DNA from: Petaurus breviceps papuanus
Taxonomy: Eukaryota > Chordata > Mammalia > Diprotodontia > Petauridae
DNA: 64,000 nucleotides
Assembly (NCBI GenBank): GCA_028583685.1
Contig: JAMXIF010001195.1
Span: forward strand, 13,180,182-13,244,181
Reading direction: 5' to 3'
Made by a program: the position numbers and the translations under genes. Shown here piece after piece: positions 12,705 to 24,644 of the stretch (positions are counted from its first letter, which is position 1; each line of letters begins with the position of its first letter). The notes below the pieces were generated by a model that saw only the letters and a list, made by a program, of their open reading frames with translations, searched no databases and was not told the DNA's origin.

Positions 12705-12925
12705 TTCTAACTTACATTTTTCCTTCTCAACTGTTCCTTCCTCCAATCCAATCTATCCTATTTAATCCTGCTGGGTTAATCTTTCTAAGGTGCAGTTCTG
12801 ATTGTACCCCTTTACCCTTTCCACTCACCATCTGACTCAAAATTCTTCACTCACTCAACTAGTCTATTGAATAAAATCCATACTACTTGGCTTGCCATTC
12901 AAGACTCTCCACTGCATCACTGATA
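12705..12925 (+). mobile_element. L2 LINE fragment
   Basis: ctccaatccaatctatcc, tttctaaggtgcagttctga, aataaaatccatactacttg and ccattcaagactctccac follow the L2 ORF C-terminal region that also appears, more complete, at 59270-59450. Confidence 0.75.
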
Positions 12926-13110
12926 AATGTAATAAAAGTAAAGTGAACTAAGGTAATACTGCAAGCAAAATCAATTTATTAACAGTGATGTATAACTATT
13001 AACAAACTGGATGGCCACCTCATTAAAGTCATTGACCCCAGTGAGAAGGTGGGTATCCTTATTGCCGTGCAGAAAAGAGGAAGGTCTAGGAGCTTTACAA
13101 TTGACTATAC

Positions 13111-13313
13111 CAGGGTTGGGAAACCGGTGGCCTTGAAGTCATGTGTAGCCCTCTAGGTCCTCAAGTGCAGCTCTTTAACTGAATCCAAACTTCACAGAAC
13201 AAATCACCTTAATAAGAAGATTTGTTCTTTTAAGTTTAGAATAAGTCAAAGGGCTGCACTTGAGGCCCGAGAGGGCCACATGTGACACTGAGGCCACAGA
13301 TTGCCCAAACCTA
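13111..13313. mobile_element. hAT-type non-autonomous DNA transposon (MITE), 203 bp
   Basis: Terminal inverted repeats: the left starts cagggttgggaaaccggtgg and the reverse complement of the right starts taggtttgggcaatctgtgg; similarity continues for about 45 bp into 'catgtgtagccctct'/'catgtggccctct'. The 8-bp target duplication gactatac (13103-13110) versus ggctatac (13314-13321) differs at one base. 8-bp duplications and cagggttggg-like ends are typical of hAT elements. No transposase is present. Confidence 0.85.
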
Positions 13314-13847
13314 GGCTATACTAAGAAAAGTTGGTTGGCATTTAAGTGTGGCTAATCTTGCCCCTCTCTATTAAGGAATATTAATTGTTGTATCTGCCTT
13401 TTAAAACCTATTCTAGGGGATTAGTACTGCCAGGCTTACTGTCCCCTTGGAGGAGATCAAATCTCCCGTAACTGCACAGTGATATACAACAAACATATCT
13501 TTTGAAAGGTGACAACAGGTTAAGTTTGTTGAGGCTTACAGATAACAAACATGTCCCAGGAGCTAATGATATAAGTGATAGCAACTTTCTTTTAAATTAA
13601 CTCAGAAGGAAAACAATGTTCCTGAACAAGGTGAGTTCAGGCAAATACTAATTCGCTTATAAAAATCAATGTAGAATAAAATCAATTATATTGGAAAATC
13701 AATACAGTAGAAATAATAGGTAATTTTAATTTTGATCTTGTCACAGTGGTTTGCATCTAAACTACTTTCCTAGCCATAATCCAAATTACTCCCCTCCATA
13801 CACAATCTCCAAACTCCAGGCAAACAATTGGTTACCACTTACCAGTC

Positions 13848-14057
13848 AGAGGGCAGCTCTGGAGTTATGAAGATCTGAGTTTAAATCCAGCCTCAGACAC
13901 TTACTGATCCTGGACAAGTCACAACCCCGTGTGCTTCAGTTTCCTCATCTGTAAAATGAACTAGAGAAAGAAATGGCAAATCACTACAGCATCTTTGCCC
14001 AAAAATCCCCAAATCAGTTACAAAGAGTCAGACATGACTGAAAAATGACTGAACAAT
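13848..14057 (+). mobile_element. MAR1-type SINE
   Basis: gagggcagctctggagttat, gagtttaaatccagcctcag, ctcatctgtaaaatgaact, ccaaatcagttacaaagagt and tgactgaacaataac give the MAR1 body from head to 3' end. Confidence 0.85.
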
Positions 14058-14149
14058 AACAGAATACTAGTCAGACTTTTTTTATGCTTTTCTCCTCTTT
14101 CATATTTTTCCCTTTGCCCCACCAACTCTGTTCATCAACATTTATAGTC

Positions 14150-14335
14150 TTTCATAGAATTTCAAGTTAGAAAGCACCATAGAGGTTATTTTGCCTAATC
14201 CATTCATATTACATCCATTGAATTAAGGTCCAGAAAAGCTAGGTGGTTAGTTCCAAGTCATATGTGTAAATAAGGCACAGAGTATTCCAATCCACATATT
14301 TTAATGTCAAGTCCAGTGTACTTGACACCATAAAA
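14150..14335 (-). mobile_element. MIR/THER-like SINE
   Basis: Reverse-oriented: catagaatttcaagttagaa, accatagaggttattttgcc and gaattaaggtccagaaaagc correspond to the antisense of the 3' 'agatctatgat' end and the central CORE region of MIR-like SINEs. Diverged. Confidence 0.6.
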
Positions 14336-14339
14336 CTCC

Positions 14340-14640
14340 TTCCTATTTATCATGAACTAGCTCAGGCTCTTCTTTCTTTGCCTCCTCCAAACAGAACTCT
14401 CACTCCTTGAACGTCTCATATTTCTTTGCCTGTACATCTTTAAAACACCTACTAGCTTTTATTTTGTATGAATTAGCCTTATTTCTCCTTCTGGGTTCTA
14501 AGCTCCTTGAAGATACAGATCATGAGTTATTCATCTTCCCATCCCTCAAACTGCCTAGCTCAGTGATTTTCACACATGTTGGGTACTTGAGAATGTTTCT
14601 TGCACTGAATTTTATCAAAGAGAATAAAATCTAACTGCCT
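14340..14640 (+). mobile_element. Possible L2/L3-type LINE 3' fragment
   Basis: gcctcctccaaacagaact, ttctaagctccttgaagata and tgcctagctcagtgattttc resemble the L2-type 3' UTR. Weak match. Confidence 0.4.
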
Positions 14641-15725
14641 TTTTAGTCTATGAGGACATTTAACTGTTATAACTACCAACATAACATTGCTTTACTTATG
14701 TTCTTAAAAAATAATTGTGCTTTGGGAAATCACATTGTGGTTACTTCAGAATGTTAGCTTAAGAATAAATAAGCTATAGTGGTGGGGTTTATCTTTGATT
14801 GATTGGTTTTGCTTTATAAAATAGGTTTTGGCTCTGAGCTATGCTAATACATGCCAGCTCCTCACCTCTCAGAGTCATTAGTATTTCAGGAACACTTTTC
14901 TGCTTCAAGTCAAGATATTTACTTACGGTAATGTGATCCCTTAGGTATTGTAGTGAGCTTTGACATTGAAATGTATAAATATATTGATTTGAGTCATATT
15001 TTAAGTCTTGAGCAGCCTGCAGTTTTCTCCCAAGCCCCAAATAAGTTCAGTCCTACTGTACTCAGATTTTTGTTTCAGCCCAGAATTTTTGTTTCAAAAA
15101 CCCAGAACAAACTATCACTTCCAAGACAGAAAAAGCTAGTGTCTTAAGTAAGCTACCCTTCTTTTTCAGAGAGGCTAAGTAACTTTCCCAAGATCATGCA
15201 TGTAGTAAGATACACAGCCAGTAAACTGAGTGAATTTTTTGCTGTTGTTTGCCTTGAATGTTTTTCTGTCTTTTTCCTTAGGAGAAATGCATTTAGCCAC
15301 CCAGTGAGCTGAGCTCATACCCCATCATGACTTGCTTCTTGCCCTGTCCAAATGAAGAAACTTAACTGAGCTAGCTCTTCTAACCATAATGTGAGGATGT
15401 TATTATCTGCCTTAGGCAGGCTCTATGGAATAAAAAATATAATTATAAAATTATTAGCATATTGGTTGCATTTCACAAAATGAATGAACAGGGTAAAAAT
15501 TGTATCAGTGATCAACAACCCTAAGCAATCTTTTTTTCAAGTTTTAGGGAAAACTTCATAGAACCATAAGCTTAAGGGAGACATTTGCTCCCCACAGGAC
15601 ACCATGCTGCCTCTCTCAGAATCAGTTAGAATTTTAGCTCACCTAAAGGCCAAGGTTGAAACAATGAAATTGGAAGAAAATGGAGTTATATTTGAAGAAA
15701 AAGATAAACTCCTATTGTGTTATAT
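14641..15725. other. Unassigned DNA with a possible MIR scrap
   Basis: Only 15165-15232 looks repeat-like (gaggctaagtaactttccc, MIR-type in reverse). Otherwise nothing is recognised. Confidence 0.4.
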
Positions 15726-16005
15726 TACACACACATACACACACTCTCTGTGTACATATATATACATATACATACATACAGAGAGAATATATATAACATA
15801 ATATATAACAATTATATATACAGAGATACAAAAACACATATGTATATGATATATGCATATATGTACAATGATATTGTGTGCATGAATTATATATAGACTA
15901 TGTTTCCAAAGTTTTGGAATAAACTGTATATGTATAAATAAATAAATTTAAATGTATTATATAAGGACATACATACATATGTATGTATAGGTATATATAT
16001 GCATA
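15726..16005. repeat. AC/AT-rich microsatellite cluster
   Basis: Patches of (CACACA), (TATA) and (TACATA) repeats separated by degenerate AT-rich sequence. Confidence 0.85.
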
Positions 16006-16014
16006 ATTTAAAAT

Positions 16015-16250
16015 ATCAGCAGCTATATGGTACAGCAAATAGAACTCTGGTCCTGGAGTCAGAAAGACTTTAGTTTAAATCTGGCCTCAGATAGTTATTA
16101 GCCAAGTGTGACCTTGGGCAAATCATTTAACTTCTGTTTGTCTCCATCTAATCAACTGTAAAATGGGTATAATAATAGAACCTGTCTCTTAGAGTTGTTG
16201 TGAGGAGCCTACTGGCTGGCACGTAGTAGATACTGGAATGTTAGCTATAT
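16015..16250 (+). mobile_element. tRNA-derived SINE (MAR1/MIR-like)
   Basis: cagcagctatatggtacagc, ctggtcctggagtcagaaa, tagtttaaatctggcctcag and gaccttgggcaaatcattta, with a tail reading gagttgttgtgaggagcc, atactggaatgttagctat. Confidence 0.8.
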
Positions 16251-16289
16251 TGAGAAACAAGTAAGGCAATTTTTAACTATGTAAGCTCA

Positions 16290-16430
16290 CAGAGAGGAGG
16301 TGTGGCACAGTGGGTAAAGAGATGGTAAGTATTAGAGTCAAAAACATGGGATTTCAGACTCTGTCCCTATTATTTCCAATGTTACCATGGCCAAGTCACT
16401 TAACCTCTCTAAAGTTGAAGGAAGTAAACT
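16290..16430 (+). mobile_element. MIR-like SINE
   Basis: gtggcacagtgggtaaagag, attagagtcaaaaacatggg and ccaagtcacttaacctctct give a diverged MIR-like head and middle. Confidence 0.65.
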
Positions 16431-16439
16431 GAATTATAT

Positions 16440-17340
16440 ATTTCTTATTCACAGAGAGGTCCTGAATATCAAATTCTTTTGCATTGACATTGATCGTCAT
16501 AGGCATTGTCATTTTCAAATTTGGCCTCTTTGTTTATTAAATGCCACCACTTATGTAATCTGATTTAAAAGCTTTCAACAGAAAATTCTGTCTTCTTGCA
16601 GTGTTGCCCTTAGTCAGTCCTTACTTTTAATGGTATCAGGATGTTGTTTGGCTTTACTGAATTGCTAATGTCATTGCCAAATGTAATTGCTATTCTCTGC
16701 TATGTTCATAAAATGTATTAAACACATTCTTGCAGTGATCTTGAAAGGAGACGATCCACACCCAAGATCAATATTACCGCCATATTAATTGGCTTTGTTT
16801 TAAAGCAGCAAGTACATCTTTCCACAGTTGGCAAAAAGAATTCCAACTGCTCTGAATAAGTATCCCTTGCAATCAATATTAATCAATTTCAAGTAGTTTG
16901 CTTGTTGAATTTTCAAGGACACCAAACAATCCTTGGGGCAAATTCTCTGCTTCACAAGCCAAACATTCAGTTATTTAGAAAGTGAATGTTGTATATTTTC
17001 CCTTTGTGTTTTGTACTTGACCTTTAGAATAAAATTGCCTTGTATTTGGACAACGGTGTTGGACTTTCAAGCTCTTGGGGGTAATAAGGATTGGTTAAAA
17101 TGCCCATTCCATCCTGTAGAGCATTTAAAATTGCCAAATATATTGTAGTTTACACCAAATATTGAATGATCCATTGTGGTTTATTAACTTCACATGCAGT
17201 GAGTTTTTCTTTCCTAATTTAGGATGTGTCCTATCTGATTAAAAAGAAGTGGCTGACCCTAGTTCTTTTGGCCTTGGCTATATCTATGTGATCAGATGTT
17301 TGATAATTGATTAGACAGGCAGTGTAATTATATGACCTAC
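16440..17340. other. Low-repeat stretch; candidate conserved noncoding DNA
   Basis: No transposon or coding signal is recognised. 16530-16960 is uniform single-copy-looking sequence with homeodomain-like TAATTGG/ATTAATCAAT sites and a gccatatta core near 16779. Conservation cannot be tested here. Confidence 0.35.
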
Positions 17341-17344
17341 TGAT

Positions 17345-17465
17345 TAAAATTCCTTGAGGTCCAGATTTATTTTATTTCTGTCTGTTTATTACTAACCTCT
17401 ACCATAGTGCCTGGAATATAATAGGAACTTAATAAATCCTTATTATTTGATTAATTGATTGATAA
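17345..17465 (+). mobile_element. L2 LINE 3' end
   Basis: tccttgaggtccagattta, accatagtgcctggaatata and aacttaataaatccttatta are the L2 3' terminal signature. Confidence 0.8.
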
Positions 17466-17474
17466 CAAAATTTA

Positions 17475-18115
17475 CTGAGCTTATAAAATAATAGATCTTT
17501 GAAGGAAATGGGTCATTCAAGAAAGTAAGGCGTCCTCAGATTTATAAGTAGCTTGGAGAGAAAAGAGATTGTGTCCAAGGTGTCAGGGGAGGCACTAGCA
17601 ATTGGGAAAAATCAGGAAAAACTTAAGGTAGTACTCAAACTGAGTTGAAGAAAACTAAGGATTCTGAGAAAGATCTGGAAAGAGAAATACATTCTAGCTA
17701 TGGGAGAGAGACAATGCAAAGGAATAGGCAATAGAATGTCATAGGGCAGGGACAGTATAAGGACCAGTTTTCTGGGTTATGAAAGGCATAAAGCAGAATA
17801 ATATACAATAGGGCCAGAGGATAGATTTGAGCCCAGTTGTAAAGACTGTTAATGTTAAATAGAGTAATATATATTTGATCCTAGAAGTAATAGGAAAGCC
17901 TTGGAATTTTTTGAGTAGGCGTGTGACCTGGTTAGATCTATACTTAGGAAAATCACTTTGGTTGCTGTGCAGAAAATGGTTTAGAGACAAGGAGAAATAG
18001 GGAATGGGATCAATGAGGAAGCTATTGTAATAGGTAATGGTTAATTAAGATAGTAACTGAATAAGCAGAGAAAAGGGAGGATGTGAATGATGTTGTAGAG
18101 GTAAAATTGATAATA
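17475..18115 (-). mobile_element. L2 LINE fragment (ORF C-terminus), reverse
   Basis: Follows the same order as the better L2 copy at 60965-62045: cactagcaattgggaaaa, gatcctagaagtaatagg, gtaggcgtgtgacctggtta and aaaatcactttggttgctgt. It is the antisense strand of the L2 3' third. Confidence 0.78.
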
Positions 18116-18119
18116 CTGG

Positions 18120-19085
18120 GTAATTGAACATAAGAGAATGGACAAGTGGTAGTACCACAGATAGAAACAGTATAACTAGAAAGGGGAGATGTTTGGGGAA
18201 ATATAACTTAGCACATATACCAGTTAATGCCGTGACCTCCTTTTTGCCCCTTGCTGGGGCCCACAAAAAGGATCAGCTTGCATTAGTTTGCATAAATTCC
18301 CTGAGTTGTTTTGGGATGCCATTTCCCAGCAGGCACTATCTGGGAGAGATTGAATCATGTCTCTATCAGAAAATATTGGCCAGAAGTCAAGGGTGCTGTT
18401 AACCCAGTATGGCAATTTCCAGCTTCCTCTCACAGGACTCTAACTTCCTGTCAATATCTCTGTTGCTAGTGATGATGCTAATGATTACCACCCTCCTGCT
18501 CCCAACTCTTGCTGTGGGTGATGCCCACTCTGCCCTTCCCCTGCCCCCAGTCTTTAGCTGTATATAAGATGGAAAAGAAAATAGATCCAAGAAGACTTCA
18601 GATCATCTCTAATGACTCCCAACCTCCCAGTGTGAATAAGATGGAATTCACTTAGATCATTAAAAGAAGAGAGCTTTCATAGTCCTTTCATCTTCCAAGT
18701 GGAAATTTGATAAGACCTTCCTTCAGTGCCAGTTGTGATGCTGGCACAGATGTGAAGAATAAAGTCAATAATCAAAATCATAGTTTTGTACTGTACTTCC
18801 TACTGACATTTTTGCCAGCTGGGGCTATTATGGAATGGCAGAAAATACTGGCAACAACAGTGCTGAAAATAATTCAAACCTCTAATATAGGAGATAGTGT
18901 AAATAAAACTTAGAGCTCCAAAACTGTCATATATTTGGATCCATTATTCACAGAAAAATTTGCTCTTAATTATACTTGTTTTTCTGCAATTAGCACAACT
19001 ATGATGATCATAAGTTACTGTGTTGAACCAAATATAGGTTTCTGTGTAATATAGGCCACATTTTCTAAAATGAGGTTTTTTTGAG
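18120..19085. other. Unassigned stretch, locally GC-richer
   Basis: 18230-18600 is less AT-rich than its surroundings (runs such as cctttttgccccttgctggg, cccttcccctgcccccag). It has no splice-bounded open frame and no repeat I recognise. Short frames on both strands overlap without domain signals. Confidence 0.4.
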
Positions 19086-19087
19086 AG

Positions 19088-19245
19088 GAGAAAAGAAGCA
19101 TATGGACACATGTGTAATACAGTATACATATGTGTATATGCACATACATGTTTGTAGGTGTACACATAAGATAAGATTATGTGTGTACATGTGTATATGT
19201 TTGTTATGTGTGTTTGTCTACATACATGCACACAATGAAAAATAA
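19088..19245. repeat. TG/TA-rich microsatellite
   Basis: Degenerate TGTA/TACA repeats. Confidence 0.8.
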
Positions 19246-19395
19246 ATATTGAAATTATGTAAGAGAAGATTGAGGAGGGGTAGGGTTATCTGTTGAAGTT
19301 CAGTAACTCATTTATACAACTGGAGCTTCTTAGTTTGGCTAGATAAAAAGGAAATGAGATTCTTGGGTTTGCAACAGTAACTTTAAGAAATTACC

Positions 19396-19533
19396 ACTGG
19401 AGTAAGAGCACTGGCCTAGTGTTGGGATGACCTGGGGATCGAATCTGGGCTCAGTTACTTAGCACCACACCCAGAAATAACTGGCCGTGTAAACTTGAAC
19501 AAGTTACTTAACCCCAATTGCTTATTTAAAAAA
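19396..19533 (+). mobile_element. WSINE-type SINE, 5'-truncated
   Basis: gagtaagagcactggcctag, ttagcaccacacccagaaat, aactggccgtgtaaacttg and an A-tail. The duplication aattaccact flanks it (left near 19390-19399, right near 19537-19546). Same subfamily as 3054-3206. Confidence 0.88.
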
Positions 19534-19894
19534 AAATTACCACTAGCAAATTAGAGACTTACATCCCAAATCAAGGAGAGGAAAATTCTGGTTGGGACCA
19601 CAAAAAATGTCATATGTAACTCCTATCTCTTGCTAAGGGAGATTTAAGGTAAAGTAGACAAAAATCAATGGGAACACAATTATATACCAAGTTTTTGGGT
19701 AACCCATTTTTTGGGAGGAAGGAAGTGGGATGAGAAGCAGAGACATTATTCAGCTTCATGCAATATTTAAAGCCATTGGAGGAACAGAAAATTTTGTTTT
19801 TACATACTGAACAAACAAACAGGAGACTAGATTCATATTTCAGCCATTGTCATTAAAATGTTTGTGTCTAAATAAATCAAAAGGTATATTGAGT

Positions 19895-20010
19895 AACAGA
19901 ATACTAAATTTGGGATCAGGAAGACCTAGATTTGAATCTTGGCTCATTGAGCCTCAGTGCACTCGTCTGTAACATGGACATCATACCTGTGGTATTGACC
20001 TCAAAAGATT
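19895..20010 (+). mobile_element. MIR-like SINE fragment
   Basis: gggatcaggaagacctagat, ttgaatcttggctcattgag and ctcgtctgtaacatggaca. Confidence 0.55.
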
Positions 20011-20265
20011 CTTATAAGAATGTACATAATTTACTTTGTGTAACAGAGCTTTTAATAGGAGTCTGAACCAAAACTTTTGATTTTTCTGAATGACTGCCAA
20101 TGAATTAAACATTTTCATAGCCTGGATTAGATGGGACTTGAGAAAACTCTGGAAAGTCAAGGTATAATTAGAAAGAAGACAAAGATCGGACAGAGGTGAA
20201 CTAACATGATCATGTTCTTTTGCATTGCCTTTTACTGGACCAAGTATGTAAAAATATCACTATTT

Positions 20266-23128
20266 GGAGGCAGAGCAAAGATGGTGGAGTAAAAGCAGGA
20301 ACTTGCTTGAGTTCCCTCTCCAACCACCTCCAATACCTGTAAAATATGACTCTAAACAAATTTAGAATTTAGAATCCACAGCATGACAAAGATAAATAAA
20401 TCTCCTGCTGAAGGCAGCCTGGCAGAGCGAAAGGAAGGGTCTATTGCACTGAGCTGGGAGAGGAACACAGTTCCACGTGAGTTGCACCAGCCCAGACCAG
20501 CAGCCCAAACAATCTGGAGCAGACTTCAGGAGAGTGAATCATTGGAAGTTGTAGTGGTTTCCAGATTTCTCAACCCATAAATACCAAAGAGAAAGTAAAA
20601 GAGAACTTTGTTGATCCTGGGTGAGAGAATAGCACAGTCCAGCCCCTTGGGCTGTGGAGGTGACAGCAGCTTAAACTGATGCCACTGCTGCTGCTTCCAG
20701 CTCCAGGTCTACAGATTGTAGGGGGACCAAGTGACTGTCCAGAGGGCATTTGCAAGAATCTCTCTGCTGGAGTTGAGGCAGGATTCTCTTGCTTTGCCCT
20801 GCTTGTATCTGGGTCACAGTCTTGGGTGGTGGTCCTTGGGTGAAGAGTTCTGGTGTGGCAGAACTTGTTGTGGCTGTGGAGAGAAATTCTTCCTCACAGG
20901 TCTGAGGCAGGTACTTGAAAGAAACTCTGACAATGGCTGTTCTGAAACCCCAGAAATTTGGGACACAGCACTCTCCACTCTGGAAGCAGATTTCTACCAT
21001 GGCAAAGAGCTCAAAAGTCAAGTAATTGGCTGGCAAGATAATCAAACAGAGGAAGCACGATCAGACTATAGAATCTTTTTCGGGGGACAAAGAGGATCAA
21101 AACATAGAACCAGAAGAAGACAACAAAGTCAAAACTCCTCCATCAAGAGCCTCCAAGAAAAATATGAATTAGTAGCAGGCCACGGAAGAGCTCAAGAAGG
21201 ATTTTGAAAATCAAGTAAGAAAACTAGAAGACAAGTTGAGGAGAGAAATGAGAATGATGCAAGAAAATCATGAAAAATTAGTCAACAGCCTGATTGAAAT
21301 AAATAACACCTTCAAAAAATAAACTAACTCAAATGGCAAAAGAGGTGCAAAAAGCCAATGAGGAGAAGAATACCTTAAAAAGCAGAATTGGTCAGATGGA
21401 AAGGGAATTTCAAAAGCTCACTGAAGAAAATAGTTACTTCAAAATTAGATTGGAGTAAATGGAAGCTAATGACTTAATGACAAATCAAGATACTATAAAA
21501 CAGATCCAAATGAATGAAAAAAAAAGAAAGGCAATATGAAATATCTCATTGGAAAAACCACTGACCTGGAAAATACATCCAGGAGAGATAATTTTAAAAT
21601 TATTGGACTACCTGAAAGCCATCATCAAAAAAATAGCCTAGACATCATCATTCAAGAAATCATCAAGGAAATTTTCCCTCATATTTTAGAACCAGAGGGC
21701 AAAATTCAGATTGAAAGAATTCACCTATCACCTCTTGAAAAAGATCCCCAAAAGAAAACTCCTAGGAAGATCATAGCCAAATTCCAGAGTTCCCAGGTCA
21801 AGGAGAAATATTACAAGCAGTCAGGAAGAAACAATTTGAGTACTGTGGAAATACAATCAGGATAACACAAGATCTAGCAGCTTCTACCTTCTACATCAAA
21901 GGACTTGGAATATGATATTCTGAATGTCAAAGGAGCTAGGATTAAAGCCAACAATTACCTATCCAGCAAAACTGAGTATAATGCTTCAGGGGAAAATATG
22001 GTAATTTAATGAATTAGAGGACTTTCAAGCATTCTTGATGAAAAAACCAGAGCTGAACAGAAAATTTGACTTTCAAATACAAGAAGCAAGAGAAGCATGA
22101 AAAGGTAAATAGGAAAGAGAAATCATAAGGAACTTATTAAAGTTGAAGTATTTACATTCCTACATGGAAAGATGATATTTGTAACTCATGAGACTTTTCT
22201 CAGTATGAGGATAGTTGAAGTGATTATATATATATATGTATATATATGAATATATAGGTGGGTGAATGTGTGTTATGTATGCATGTGTGTATATGTGTGT
22301 ACATGTATACATAGAGGGCACAGGTTTAGCTGAAGGCGAAGGGGTGATATAAAAAATAAAATAAAGAGGTGAGAGAGGAATATATTGGGAGAAGGAGAGG
22401 GAGAGAGAATGGTGTGGATTATAACATATAAAGGAGGCAGGAGAAGGCTATTACAATGGAGGGGAAGAACAGGGAAATAAAAGGGAATGAGTGAACCTTA
22501 CATTGGATTTGTTTTAAGGAGGGAATAACATACACACTCAATTGGGTATCTTACTCTACAGGAAAGAAGGGGGGAAGGACATAAGAGGGGGATAATAGAA
22601 GGGAGGGGAAATTGGTGGAGATGGTAGTTAGAAACAAACTCTTTTGAAAAGGAACAGGGTCAAAGAAGAAAATAGAATAAATGGGGGCAGGATAGGATGG
22701 AGGGAAATATAGCTAGTCTTTCACAGTGTGACTACTATGGAAATGTTTTGCATTTGCATTACTACACATGTATAACCTACGCTGAATTGCTTGTCTTGTC
22801 AGTGGGGGTGGGTGAGGAGAGAAGAAGGGAAATTATTTGGAACTCAAAGTTTTAAAAACAAATTTCTTTAAAAAAATGCTTTTTATGTGCAACCAGGAAA
22901 TAAAATATACAGGAAATGGGGTATAGAAATGCAATGTACAGGAAAGTAAGGAGGGTATCAGGGGGAATATAAGAGAGGTCAGACTGGGAGAAGGGGTATT
23001 CAGTATGGTTGTCATCTTGGGGTGGGGGGTAGGGGAGAGATGGAAAGAAAATTTGTAACTCAAAGTCTTGTGGAAATGAATGTTGGAAACGAAAACTAAA
23101 TTTAAAAAAAAAAGAAACAGAAAAAAAA
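20266..23128 (+). mobile_element. HAL1-type LINE (half-L1, ORF1 only), copy 1
   Basis: About 2.86 kb from a 5' end reading ggaggcagagcaaagatggt (the L1-like 'aagatgg' start) to an A-rich 3' end. After a roughly 730-bp 5' region comes an L1-type ORF1 (coiled coil, then RRM and C-terminal domain), ending near 22100. The remaining 1 kb is 3' UTR with a TA/TG microsatellite; there is no trace of ORF2. Imperfect duplications (tatcactattt and tatcaccactctt) lie outside the ends. An ORF1-only L1 relative with a long 3' UTR matches the HAL1 description known from mammals. Confidence 0.85.
20998..22101 (+). pseudogene. L1/HAL1 ORF1p-like frame, broken
   Basis: L1 ORF1p binds RNA as a coiled-coil trimer and chaperones retrotransposition. 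The coiled-coil part is at about 21190-21540 (DFENQVRKLEDKLRREMRMM then QENHEKLVNSLIEINN). The RRM and C-terminal domain begin in the open frame 21536-21865 (TTDLENTSRRDNFKIIGLPE, ERIHLSPLEKDPQKKTPRKI). The end reads FQAFLMKKPELNRKFDFQIQ up to about 22101. Several stops and frameshifts interrupt it, for example after the coiled coil, so no full protein is made. Confidence 0.8.
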
Positions 23129-23465
23129 GAGTATCACCACTCTTATGAGCGTGACCCATCTGGGCAAGTGAACATTCCTGTCCCACCAAGAGGAGCAACC
23201 AGAATCATCTGATAGCAATGAGTCCATTAATGTAGAGGATGATTTTCTAGCAGCCATCAGAGTCAGATGGAAAAACTTGCACTAATTCCTTCACTTAATC
23301 ATTCTTAGGATGACGGTCATCATCCCCTGTGCTTAATCACCTATTTCCCAAGCAAGTGATGTAAATTACTACTACTCCTACTAAAACTACTACTACCACC
23401 ACCACGATTACCACTACTTCTAACTAATAGTAATAGATAATATTATGTATCTTTTTGTGGTTTGC
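23129..23465. other. Unassigned DNA with an ACT/ACC-rich patch
   Basis: 23366-23425 is a degenerate (CTA)/(ACC) trinucleotide tract. Nothing else is recognised. Confidence 0.5.
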
Positions 23466-23469
23466 AATG

Positions 23470-23640
23470 TGTGTTGTATGTGATTTCATTTGATATCACA
23501 ACCACCCTGTCAGGGAATTATTATTATTTGCATTTTACTTAGTCTGAGAGAAATCACATCTCTTATCCAGGGTCACAGAGCTAGTAGAATTTGAGGTAGG
23601 ATTAGAACACAGATTGTCCCAACATCTACACCACCTTAAT
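23470..23640 (-). mobile_element. MIR/MAR1-like SINE, reverse
   Basis: tgatatcacaaccaccctgt, tatttgcattttacttagtc, ccagggtcacagagctagta and ggtaggattagaacacag are the antisense of a MIR-like SINE from its 3' half to its head. Confidence 0.65.
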
Positions 23641-24640
23641 GCTTTATTCCTATGACCTTTTTCCATTGCCCAATCCTATGGCAAGGAAACATGAGAAACA
23701 TATTAAAAAACAAACTTCTCAATTCTCTCCCTTCAACTTGGTGACTGCAGGGGAGTAAGTGAAGAGTGAGACTTTGCCCTATGGGATAAATTGAAGTGGG
23801 GGAATTGATTGACATTTCTGACAGTTTTTGCTACTAGGGCTGCTATTGATCATATTCCTTGCATTCAATAATTAAATTGTTCTACTTTGTCAACAATATA
23901 AGGCCTGGGAGGACTGACAAAAATTTTCGAGTAATATTAAGCATGACACCCCAGCTTCCTCCATAAATATTCGAACAGAGATCTAAGAAGGATGCCAGAC
24001 TAAGTAATGATGGGGAAATCAAAGGAGAAACCTCAGCTGGTCATTTTCCTAGCCCAAGATCACGAATTTTCCCCACAAGCAAGTTAGCAGCGAAGCAACT
24101 CTGGGGAGCGGGAGGGGAGAGTGGCCTGCAGAGAATTCACTTTGATCATAGAGAATTGTTGATAAACCTAGGTTTACACCAAGGGCCAGGCAGCTTTACT
24201 ATCACTCTAATCTCATAGTGGCATATTGAATTCATACCATAGGCCCAGGCCAGGGGTAGGCGTATGATTCTGTCACTCTGATTCTGCAGAACATTTCAGC
24301 CACCAGACAGGGGCTAGGGACAGCAAATGTTTCCTGATGCTCCACTCTTAGTCAAATTTGCAGTTGTGTTACCTAAACTCGAAATGGGGGTGATTGAAAA
24401 GTCCAGCAAGGCAGGGATCAGACCCGGCCTTAGATGAGACTGTTTAGAACCCATTGAAAGTTTTCAACTCCGTGGCCTAATCTACTTCAAAGATCCTTAA
24501 AAACCAAAGCATTCAATATTGGCAGAAAACAGCAACAGAACCTTAAAGGCTACAAATCAGGAGCTGATCAAGCCTTAGCTTATTCTCTAGAAGTGCTCAG
24601 GGCCTAGCCCTAACAAAGTTTCATTATGGGAAGTAAGGCT
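23641..24640. other. Unassigned DNA
   Basis: No gene or repeat is recognised. 23900-24300 has a few CpGs and mixed composition and may be unique sequence. Confidence 0.45.
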
Positions 24641-24644
24641 GGAA

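Noticed and set aside
18235-18600. GC-richer patch with a TATA-like gtatataaga near 18560, considered as a promoter or exon
   Set aside because: No splice-bounded frame, no initiator context and no CpG enrichment; a TATA-like string is expected by chance.
20731-21207. 158-codon forward frame
   Set aside because: Spans the HAL1 5' region and start of ORF1 in a shifted frame; belongs to the LINE.
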